From NCBI GenBank assembly GCA_003220055.1, contig QHRF01000011.1, positions 1 through 45,969 of the forward strand: a stretch of 45,969 nt of DNA, in the 5' to 3' direction. The notes beneath the pieces are model-generated. The model was not told the origin of the DNA. It saw nothing but the letters and a program-made list of their open reading frames with translations, and did no database searches. The translations under genes were made by a program, and so were the position numbers. Position 1 is the stretch's first letter. Each line of letters starts with the position of its first letter. The DNA comes from Verrucomicrobiota bacterium (GTDB taxonomy: Bacteria > Verrucomicrobiota > Verrucomicrobiia > Chthoniobacterales > UBA10450). Shown here piece after piece: positions 38,937 to 45,969 of the stretch.

Positions 38937-39365
38937 ATGAACGCCGTGGCCGCCGAGCCGAAACGCATTTTGATGGTAGACGATGATGTCGCACTTCTGC
39001 GCGTGGTGCGTGAAGCGTTGATGGCGTCTCTCCAGTGTGAGGTCGATACCTCGCCCAAGCCGGAGTACGCGTTCGAACTGGCGCTCAAGAAGAAATACGA
39101 CCTGTTCATCTTCGATTTTCAAATGCCGATGATCGACGGCTCGATGTTATTTTTTTTGATCGCCAAGGTTTATCAAAATATCCAGCCGATTAGGGAGCTG
39201 CCGCAGCTTATCCTTGTTTCCGGCAAGGCTGAGGAAAAGCGGGCACAAGAGCTCCTCAAGGAGCCTGGCGTAGCCGGTTTAGTGGCCAAGCCTTTTGCAA
39301 TCAATCGCCTGCTCGAAAAAATCAAAGCAGCTGTTCCCGCAATCCAGTCGGCCACATCATCCTAG
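38937..39365 (+). CDS. Stand-alone response regulator receiver protein
   Basis: KRILMVDDDVALLRVVREALMA, phospho-acceptor FIFDFQMPMIDG, Thr/Ser and Lys motifs (LILVSGKAEE, GLVAKPF). Confidence 0.85.
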   Translation: MNAVAAEPKRILMVDDDVALLRVVREALMASLQCEVDTSPKPEYAFELALKKKYDLFIFDFQMPMIDGSMLFFLIAKVYQNIQPIRELPQLILVSGKAEEKRAQELLKEPGVAGLVAKPFAINRLLEKIKAAVPAIQSATSS

Positions 39366-39405
39366 CCGGCGGACGTTTCGTCCCCCGGCGGCGGAGGCGG
39401 CTACA
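39363..39405. repeat. TAGCCG...CGGCTACA GC-rich palindromic element
   Basis: TAGCCGGCGGACGTTTCGTCCCCCGGCGGCGGAGGCGGCTACA with perfect hairpin GGACG-TTT-CGTCC. Confidence 0.5.
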
Positions 39406-39408
39406 ACG

Positions 39409-39843
39409 CTAGTGGCGTGTTTCGGATAGAAGCTGTCGCTTGGCTTCCAGCCAATCGGAATTTGCGTCGCCCGGAAGGTCGAATCGGCGGCGTCGCTCGG
39501 ATATGAAATAAGCGCGGGTCTGGATCTGTTCATCCGTTGGCTCGGGGCCGAGCTGAACTGCTGTTGGCTGGTCTGTCTTCTCAGGAGCCAGCTTTTTTCG
39601 CGGCGGAGATTTTTTCCTTGGAGAGGTCGATCTTCCGCCGGCCTTGATTTTGTCCACTTTGCCGTCGCCGGCCATCGAGACCGCGTCAGGCACCAATTGT
39701 TTTGCAATTCCATTTTTCCTCTTCGCCACAACTAAAATTCCTTCCCAAAATAACGCTTTAGCGAGGGGCGTTTGCTTGACAAGCAGTTTCTGAACTTTGC
39801 TTGGCGAAAAGATAAACTTCCAATAACGTGCCCCATGCGGCAT
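39409..39843 (-). CDS. DUF2934-like hypothetical protein
   Basis: C-terminal DEQIQTRAYFISERRRRFDLPGDANSDWLEAKRQLLSE resembles DUF2934; true start may be GTG 39729 (VAKRKNGIAKQL). Confidence 0.55.
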   Translation of the reverse strand: MPHGARYWKFIFSPSKVQKLLVKQTPLAKALFWEGILVVAKRKNGIAKQLVPDAVSMAGDGKVDKIKAGGRSTSPRKKSPPRKKLAPEKTDQPTAVQLGPEPTDEQIQTRAYFISERRRRFDLPGDANSDWLEAKRQLLSETRH

Positions 39844-40251
39844 TTCGTTTTTCGCTGGTTCGTCACGGCGTTTGCCGTGTTTGTGGCGGCGCCAATCGTG
39901 GGAATTGATTACACCGGGATCGGCTGTTTGCTCGGCGCATCGCTGCTCTTGGGAATCATCAACGCTTTTGTTCGACCGATTCTACTGTTCCTGAGTATTC
40001 CGTTGATTCTGGTAACGCTCGGCTTCTTCATTTTGATCATCAACGCGCTGATGTTGAAGTTCGTGAGCGAAATTGTGCCGTGTTTTAAAGTGCATGGGTT
40101 TTGGAGCGCGATTTTTGGCGCGATCATCATCTCGATTGTGAGCTGGCTTCTGAGCGCATTCTTTCGCGGCAGTGACGGACGGGTCCACGTGCTGACGCAT
40201 CACAGCCAAATCAAACAGGTTCGCGGTCGGGTGATCGACCCCGGCGAATAA
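39835..40251 (+). CDS. Membrane protein of the phage holin family 4/YvlD type
   Basis: FVAAPIVGIDYTGIGCLLGASLLLGIINAFVRPILLFLSIPLILVTLGFFILIINALML. Confidence 0.75.
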   Translation: MRHFVFRWFVTAFAVFVAAPIVGIDYTGIGCLLGASLLLGIINAFVRPILLFLSIPLILVTLGFFILIINALMLKFVSEIVPCFKVHGFWSAIFGAIIISIVSWLLSAFFRGSDGRVHVLTHHSQIKQVRGRVIDPGE

Positions 40252-40259
40252 TCGCGAGC

Positions 40260-40925
40260 ATGTTTGGCGGTAAGTTACGCTCAAGCGGCCGCGTTCGCGT
40301 CAAAATCTGTGGGATCACGAATGAGCCAGACGCGCTCGCCGCGATCGAGGCCGGCGCGAATGCGCTCGGATTCAATCTCGTTCGCGAAAGCAAGCGTTAC
40401 ATCGATATTCAGGCGGACGCCGGCTGGATCGACAAATTGCCGAAGGAAATCTGCAAGGTGGCGGTGACGGTGAACCCGAGTTGGGACGAGGCGTTTCAAA
40501 TTAGTCATCTGCCTTTTATCGATGCTTTGCAATTGCACGGCAACGAATCGGCGGAGTTTTGCGGGCGTTTGGCCGAAGCCGGAATCCAATTTGCCAAAGC
40601 CCTGCCAGTGGAAGATTCGAAATCGCTCCTCAACGTGCCCGAATTTTCGACGGACACGGTCATTTTGGATTCCGCTTCGGGCCGCGAGTTCGGCGGGACC
40701 GGCAAAGTGTTTCCGTGGAAATTAGCGCGCCAATTCGTCGAGACGCACCCGAATCTGAATGTAATCCTTGCCGGTGGATTGACGCCTGAAAATATCGCCG
40801 AAGCCGTTCGTCGCGTCTGTCCCCATGGGGTCGACGTTACCACTGGCGTCGAAGCCTCTCCCGGCCGCAAAGATCACCGGCTGATTGAGGCCTTTATTCG
40901 GGCCGCTCGTCGCGTCGAGGGCTAA
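40260..40925 (+). CDS. trpF: Phosphoribosylanthranilate isomerase
   Basis: RVKICGITNEPDALAAIEAGANALGF...LQLHGNES...LAGGLTPENIAEAV...GVDVTTGVEASPGRKD. Confidence 0.94.
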   Translation: MFGGKLRSSGRVRVKICGITNEPDALAAIEAGANALGFNLVRESKRYIDIQADAGWIDKLPKEICKVAVTVNPSWDEAFQISHLPFIDALQLHGNESAEFCGRLAEAGIQFAKALPVEDSKSLLNVPEFSTDTVILDSASGREFGGTGKVFPWKLARQFVETHPNLNVILAGGLTPENIAEAVRRVCPHGVDVTTGVEASPGRKDHRLIEAFIRAARRVEG

Positions 40926-41032
40926 ACACTTCCGGGTAGCGGCTAGTTTGGCCGATCCACTGGGGAAACTTCCCCTAGGCTGGTCTGCTTCCTGCTTTTA
41001 TCGCGGCAGCACTTATCTCACTCCTTCTAATT

Positions 41033-42793
41033 ATGGTTACTTCTCTTAAGCAACGGGGATGCGTTTCTCTTAAGCAACGGGGATGCGTTTCTCTTAAGCA
41101 ACGTGGATGCGTCGCGGCGGTGGCGTTCCTGGGCATGCTTTCCCTGTCACAAGCACAGACAATTCCCGCTCCTGCTGGCCCGGCTCAGGTACCCGAGCCG
41201 ATCAAACCCGCTGACCACCCGCCGATGTTGCTGGTGCAAGCTCCGGCGCAGGCCGCTTCTCCAGCCGCCCCTAAGTCGACCACGGCGACAACGGCTGCTC
41301 CCGTCCTGACTGACGCCGATGCCGCAATTGAAAGCGGCGGTGTTGGCGTACGCGAATTTCAAGGCGACGACGTCGGCCAAGTGCTCCGATTGCTCGCCCG
41401 CCAGGCCAAGGTCAACATGGTTGTGAGTGATGCCGTTATCGGCACGGTAACGATGCGGTTGGAAGATGTGACCGCGCTTCAAGCGATCTCCATTATCGTT
41501 AAAGCCAAAGGGCTTTTCATGGATAAGATCGACACCGTCTATTACATCAAGACCGCGGCCGAGCGGACGGCTGAGCCCACTGAAACTGACAATTACCAAT
41601 TCAGCTACGCGCGCGCGAAGGACGTTTCGCCGCTGCTTGCATCCCAACTTGCGAGCAAGGATCCACCGCAAATCGACGAACGCACCAACACCATTTTCTT
41701 CCGCGAGACCCGGAGCAACATCGACAACATCCGTAAAATGCTGTTGCAGATCGACAAGCCAACCAAGCAAGTCATGATCGAAGCGCGCTTGGTGGAAGTA
41801 ACGGCAGATCCAATCCAGGCCTACGGAATCAACTGGGCCGGAACGGTTGGAAGTTTTACGGCCCCGAAGACAGTGACTTACGGGGGATTCAATACTGTAA
41901 CCCAGCCGAAACCGGGTGAAAATATTCCAACGAACGGTTTGGCCCTTGGCGACCAATCGAATCACAATTTCTTCGGCGGCCTGGGCCAGTTGTCGGGCGT
42001 AGCCAACAGCGCATTCGCCATTTTGTCCGTGCCGCAGTTTTCCGCGACGCTGCAAGCGTTGAATGAAGATTCGGACGCCGAGTTTCTCGCCAATCCGCGA
42101 GTGGTGACGGCCGACAATCAACAGGCGAAAATCGAGATCATCCGCAATCAGCCGGTGCCGCAATTGAATTTTAACGAACAAACCGCCACCGCGGTCTTCG
42201 GCGGATTTCAAGACAAGACTTTTGGTAACCTGCTGATTGTCCGGCCATCGATAAACAAGGACAACTTCATTACCCTCTCCGTGAAGCCAGAAATAAGTAA
42301 CAAGGTAGGGGATTTTGATTTCATATTTAATGGCGCAGACGTCAAGAGCCCGATCATCGACAAGCGCTCGCTCGATTCCAGCGTTTTGATCAAGAGCGGC
42401 GACACTCTCGCGATTGGCGGATTGATTTCCGATCAAGTGGCCAAATCGAAAACGAAGGTCCCGTTGCTTGGAGACATTCCAGTGATTGGCTACGTGTTTC
42501 AGAGTCACGCCAATGAGCGGCACAAACGCAATCTCTTAATTTTTGTCACGCCGACGATTATCGATCAGCACTATGGGACTGGTTTAGAAGATCAGGTTTC
42601 CGGGCTCCATCACGTCGGCGAAGAATACGCTGATCCGAACGGTTGGCGAAATAACGCCAAAGGCGCGGTGCGCTTGGTTCCAACGTCCCATCGTCAGCTC
42701 GCGGCCGATTACGCCAAGCCGGGGTCGCCTCCAGCGGTTGAGGAAGCCGCCCAAGTCCAGTTCAAGAGCGACGTAAAAGATCGCGACGAATAA
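41033..42793 (+). CDS. Secretin (PilQ/GspD-type outer-membrane channel)
   Basis: Secretin_N/NolW-like regions and C-terminal secretin signature VPLLGDIPVIGYVFQSHANERHKRNLLIFVTPTII. Confidence 0.9.
   Translation: MVTSLKQRGCVSLKQRGCVSLKQRGCVAAVAFLGMLSLSQAQTIPAPAGPAQVPEPIKPADHPPMLLVQAPAQAASPAAPKSTTATTAAPVLTDADAAIESGGVGVREFQGDDVGQVLRLLARQAKVNMVVSDAVIGTVTMRLEDVTALQAISIIVKAKGLFMDKIDTVYYIKTAAERTAEPTETDNYQFSYARAKDVSPLLASQLASKDPPQIDERTNTIFFRETRSNIDNIRKMLLQIDKPTKQVMIEARLVEVTADPIQAYGINWAGTVGSFTAPKTVTYGGFNTVTQPKPGENIPTNGLALGDQSNHNFFGGLGQLSGVANSAFAILSVPQFSATLQALNEDSDAEFLANPRVVTADNQQAKIEIIRNQPVPQLNFNEQTATAVFGGFQDKTFGNLLIVRPSINKDNFITLSVKPEISNKVGDFDFIFNGADVKSPIIDKRSLDSSVLIKSGDTLAIGGLISDQVAKSKTKVPLLGDIPVIGYVFQSHANERHKRNLLIFVTPTIIDQHYGTGLEDQVSGLHHVGEEYADPNGWRNNAKGAVRLVPTSHRQLAADYAKPGSPPAVEEAAQVQFKSDVKDRDE
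41042..41113 (+). repeat. 3 x 24 bp tandem repeat (TCTCTTAAGCAACGGGGATGCGTT) in the secretin signal region
   Basis: Units 41042-41065, 41066-41089, 41090-41113 encode SLKQRGCV three times; the last unit differs at two bases. Confidence 0.95.
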
Positions 42794-42812
42794 ATTTCGG
42801 AATGTGGGGTTG

Positions 42813-42848
42813 AGAGGGGGCGGGCGCCCGCGAGGGTCCCGCCCTCTT
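42813..42848. terminator. Bidirectional terminator-like hairpin between convergent secretin and sigma-factor genes
   Basis: AGAGGGGGCGGG...CCCGCCCTCTTT inverted repeat with inner palindrome CGGGCGCCCG. Confidence 0.55.
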
Positions 42849-42854
42849 TGGGTC

Positions 42855-43454
42855 TTATCGCCCTAGGTAAATCTTTAAACGCTCGCGCAATTCCGTTCGC
42901 GCGCGAAAGAGCAGACTCTTCACTGCCGGCACGGACAGATCGAGAACGTCCGCAATTTCTTCATAGCTCAACTCTTCGTATCGCCGTAGCACGATCGCCA
43001 TGCGCTGCGTTTCCGGCAGGAGCGTGATGGCTTTTTCAATCGCGGCCTGTAATTCGGCTTGAAGCAGCGTTGCGTCGGGGGCGGCCGTTGCCTCGTCCTT
43101 TAACGGTATCTCGTCCGCTTCTGGTTCGATTTTCACCGGCAAATGCGGATGACGCTTGGCCCGGCGCATTTCGTTAAACACTAGATTGCGCGTGATCTTC
43201 AGTAGCCAAGTGGTGAACTTCGCGCGCGCGACGTACCGGCCGGCGCTTTTCCAGACACGGATGAAGACCTGCTGCGCGATATCTTCCACGTCCGAATTGC
43301 TACCGAGCATGCGGGCGACGGTACCGGCAACTAGGGCCTGGTGGCGCTCGATCAGTTGTTCAAGCGCGGTAGCATCCCCGCCTGAAACCAATTGCATCAG
43401 GCGGACGTCCTCGGCGTCATCCTCGGATCGCGCCGCTACTTCGGGATCGGCCAT
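42855..43454 (-). CDS. ECF-type RNA polymerase sigma factor
   Basis: Sigma2 DVEDIAQQVFIRVWKSAGRY...FTTWLLKITRNLVFNEMRRAKR and sigma4 LPETQRMAIVLRRYEELSYEEIADVLDLSVPAVKSLLFRAR. Confidence 0.93.
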   Translation of the reverse strand: MADPEVAARSEDDAEDVRLMQLVSGGDATALEQLIERHQALVAGTVARMLGSNSDVEDIAQQVFIRVWKSAGRYVARAKFTTWLLKITRNLVFNEMRRAKRHPHLPVKIEPEADEIPLKDEATAAPDATLLQAELQAAIEKAITLLPETQRMAIVLRRYEELSYEEIADVLDLSVPAVKSLLFRARTELRERLKIYLGR

Positions 43455-43606
43455 TGATAAACAGACGGTGGTTGATGGGCGCGGATTCGAAGGTTATTGC
43501 GTTATGCGCCGGCACGCCGTTTCCGCCGCCCCCGCCCAGTGCTTTTTGTTGCAACTCGTGAGTCGCCTGTGCATGGTAGGCCATAGATTTCCAGCGTCGG
43601 CTCCGG

Positions 43607-44746
43607 ATGAATTACACACTTATTCCAAAGGAACTTAGACCGATCGCTGAGAAAATCGAGGCGGCCTCGCGTATCTCGGAACGCGACGCTCTCATATTGT
43701 ATCGCTCAAACGATCTTAATGCCCTCGGAATGTTGGCCAATGTCGTGCGCGAGCGAAAGAACGGAAATTTCGCCACTTACATCCACAATCGTTACATCAA
43801 CTACTCGAACATCTGCGTCTTATCGTGTCAATTTTGCGCGTTTGCCGCCAAAAAACGGGATGCTCATGCCTTCGAGCATGCCGTCAGCGAAATTATTCAG
43901 GCGGTAGCGGAAGCGCTGCCGCTCGGAATTACCGAAGTGCACATGGTCGGTGGTTTGCATCCGACCTTGAAAAAGGAGTGGTATCTCGATCTGTTGCGCG
44001 GATTGCGCGCTCTCGATCCTGATTTGCACATTAAAGCCTTTACGGCGATCGAAGTTCGCCATCTCGCCCAGCGAATCTTCAAGATGCCGATCCCCGAGAC
44101 GCTCGAGCTGCTTCGCGAAACCGGATTAGGCTCCATCACTGGCGGTGGCGCCGAAATCTTTGATGCGGGAGTGCGAGACCGCATTTGCCGCGGCAAAGAA
44201 ACGGCCGAGGAATGGCTCGATGTTCACCGGATCTGGCATCGGATGGGCGGCCGCAGCACTTGCACCATGCTTTACGGTCACATTGAAACGCTTGAACAGC
44301 GCGTCGATCATTTGCGACAACTACGCGGGCTTCAGGATGAAACCGCCGGCTTCAGCGGCTTTGTTCCGTTTGCCTTCGAGCCGCAAACCACTGTGCTTGC
44401 TCATATCAAACGCGCCTCCGCCATTGAGCAACTTCGCAATCTGGCCGTTAGCCGGATTTATCTCGATAACATCGACCATCTGACTGCTTATTGGGTAAGC
44501 TTGGGTCTGCCGCTGGCGCAGGTGTCGCTCAGTTACGGGGTAGACGATTTGCACGGGACGATCATGGAAGAAAAGATTTTCCATATGGCCGGCGCGACCA
44601 CGCCGCAGCAGCAAAGCATCGCTGCGCTGGAGCACGCCATTCGCGAGGCTCGACGAATTCCGGTCCAGCGCGACAGTTATTACCGGCATCTCAAAAGATC
44701 GACGTCGAGCCGACCGCGCTCTGAAGCGGAGCTCGCCTGCGCCTAA
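43607..44746 (+). CDS. mqnE: Aminofutalosine synthase (radical SAM, futalosine menaquinone pathway)
   Basis: Radical SAM NICVLSCQFCAF, EVHMVGGLHPTL, GLGSITGGGAEIFDAGVRD, GVDDLHGTIMEEKIFHMAGA. Confidence 0.92.
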   Translation: MNYTLIPKELRPIAEKIEAASRISERDALILYRSNDLNALGMLANVVRERKNGNFATYIHNRYINYSNICVLSCQFCAFAAKKRDAHAFEHAVSEIIQAVAEALPLGITEVHMVGGLHPTLKKEWYLDLLRGLRALDPDLHIKAFTAIEVRHLAQRIFKMPIPETLELLRETGLGSITGGGAEIFDAGVRDRICRGKETAEEWLDVHRIWHRMGGRSTCTMLYGHIETLEQRVDHLRQLRGLQDETAGFSGFVPFAFEPQTTVLAHIKRASAIEQLRNLAVSRIYLDNIDHLTAYWVSLGLPLAQVSLSYGVDDLHGTIMEEKIFHMAGATTPQQQSIAALEHAIREARRIPVQRDSYYRHLKRSTSSRPRSEAELACA

Positions 44747-44749
44747 AGA

Positions 44750-45523
44750 GTGCAGGATCGACAACCGCTAAGAATTGGCTGCGTTAAATATCTCAACGCG
44801 CGTCCGCTCATTCTCGGCGGCCCAGCCGATGTTGTGCTCGATCATCCATCGGTTCTTTGCGCGCAGCTTGCCCGCGGCGAGCTCGACGTCGCGCTCGTTT
44901 CTAGCGTCGAGTTTCTCCGGAACCCGATTTACAGGATCGTAGATGGCATTTCTATTTCATCGGATGGCCCGGTTTATAGCGTTGTGGTGGCGCACGTCGG
45001 CGAGATCTCCGCGGCAGAACAGATCGAGCTCGACCCGGCTGCGGAAACGTCCGGCAATTTGCTGCGCTGTTTGCTCAGCGAGTTGAAGCTGAGGCCGCGG
45101 TTCGTCGCAACATCGACATCTTCTCCTGCGAAAGTTAGGGCGCGCTTGCTCATCGGGGATCAAGCCATTCGGTTCCGGCAACAGCATGGAAACGAATTCC
45201 AGTTTTGGGACCTCGGCGAAAATTGGCAAAAACTTGCCGGCCTTCCATTTGTCTATGCGCTCTGGCTCGTTCGACCGGAAGTTGTCGATCCAAAATCAAT
45301 TGCGGATCGACTGCGCGCGCTGCGCGATCAAAATCTTGCGAACATCGAAAATCTGATTGCCGCCGAGAACGAATTCGATCGCGGTTTTTGCGACCGCTAT
45401 TACCGGGAGCATCTCCGATTCAATTTTGGAGAACGTGAAAAGAAAGGCCTGCGCGCCTTCCATCAATTATGCCAAAAACACGACCTGCTGCCAAAACGCG
45501 ACATCGCGTTCAGCGTCGTATAA
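44750..45523 (+). CDS. mqnA: Chorismate dehydratase (menaquinone biosynthesis protein MqnA)
   Basis: RIGCVKYLNARPLILG...LARGELDVALVSSVEFLRNP; GTG start 44750, adjacent to mqnE. Confidence 0.9.
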   Translation: MQDRQPLRIGCVKYLNARPLILGGPADVVLDHPSVLCAQLARGELDVALVSSVEFLRNPIYRIVDGISISSDGPVYSVVVAHVGEISAAEQIELDPAAETSGNLLRCLLSELKLRPRFVATSTSSPAKVRARLLIGDQAIRFRQQHGNEFQFWDLGENWQKLAGLPFVYALWLVRPEVVDPKSIADRLRALRDQNLANIENLIAAENEFDRGFCDRYYREHLRFNFGEREKKGLRAFHQLCQKHDLLPKRDIAFSVV

Positions 45524-45535
45524 TGCGCCGAAGCG

Positions 45536-45940
45536 CTACTGCCTAGTCTGTTTGGGCGCGTTCATGTTCGGTCCGGTGGCACCGCCGGGTGGCGTCCATT
45601 GTCCGACGATATCGGCGCCGAAAATCCAATCATCTTGAAGGGTTCCGTTCACAGAGATGGTTTTTTCGTAGTACTTTCTCAGATTAATTTGCTGTTGCGC
45701 AAACTCGGTTTCTCTGCGAGCGCGCGTGAGACGCAAGGGCGTGTCCGGATCTTTCAGGAGACTTAAGCGGTATGCACCATCAACCAAGACAACTTTACCA
45801 GTGAACACCTCCGTCTTGCGTTCGAGCTTGGCCGATTGTTTTTGTAGCGGCCCGCTTGGCTGCTCCAACATTTTTTTGCCAAGTGCGCATCCGGAGAAGG
45901 CAAACAGACTCGCGGACAACATGATTGCGATCGATTTCAC
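45536..45940 (-). CDS. Putative lipoprotein of unknown function
   Basis: MKSIAIMLSASLFAFSGCALGKK lipobox (FSGC); no recognised domain. Confidence 0.65.
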   Translation of the reverse strand: MKSIAIMLSASLFAFSGCALGKKMLEQPSGPLQKQSAKLERKTEVFTGKVVLVDGAYRLSLLKDPDTPLRLTRARRETEFAQQQINLRKYYEKTISVNGTLQDDWIFGADIVGQWTPPGGATGPNMNAPKQTRQ

Positions 45941-45969
45941 AGATCTCTGTCTATTTAGCGCTTTGGCGA

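Noticed and set aside
39835-40251. Possible prophage remnant (holin-family annotation)
   Set aside because: This membrane family is common on bacterial chromosomes; no other phage genes nearby.
41042-41113. Possible CRISPR-like repeats
   Set aside because: Units are directly adjacent with no spacers and are translated in frame; a simple tandem repeat.
41147-42523. 458 aa minus-strand ORF antisense to the secretin
   Set aside because: Mirror ORF from codon bias in a GC-rich CDS; translation has no recognisable domain while the plus frame is a clear secretin.
42813-42848. GC-rich hairpin as another TGTAG-type element
   Set aside because: No TGTAG/CTACA ends; best explained as a terminator between convergent genes.
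43607-45523. Radical SAM pair as a novel biosynthetic system
   Set aside because: Matches known futalosine-pathway enzymes MqnE and MqnA.

Overview
A 46 kb window with high GC and dense coding. Gene content and order suggest a Verrucomicrobia-like chromosome, possibly Chthoniobacterales or 'Spartobacteria' (an inference from gene content, not tested). It is mostly housekeeping: partial smc, an APC permease, an M20 dipeptidase, queuosine genes (queC, queF, tgt), apt, a heme block (ccsA/hemX-like, hemA, hemC, cobA-hemD fusion), rpsU, secDF-yajC-tgt, a continuous str-S10-spc-alpha ribosomal superoperon (rpsL to rpsD), trpF, a secretin, an ECF sigma factor and futalosine-pathway genes (mqnE, mqnA). 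No CRISPR, rRNA, tRNA, transposase or prophage was recognised. The main items for follow-up are: (1) a three-gene set of GrpE-like protein, lid-less Hsp70, and a protein with a J-like N-terminus and a FGE-fold domain lacking the catalytic cysteines; (2) a secreted coiled-coil gene inserted with zero spacing between rpsS and rplV; (3) a family of short TGTAG...CTACA palindromic elements, one lying in frame inside tgt; (4) a strongly structured non-coding segment upstream of ccsA; (5) recurrent 'stop-ATTTTT-ATG' junctions without an evident Shine-Dalgarno in the ribosomal operon; (6) a decayed NlpC/P60 gene; (7) a 3 x 24 bp in-frame repeat in the secretin signal region.
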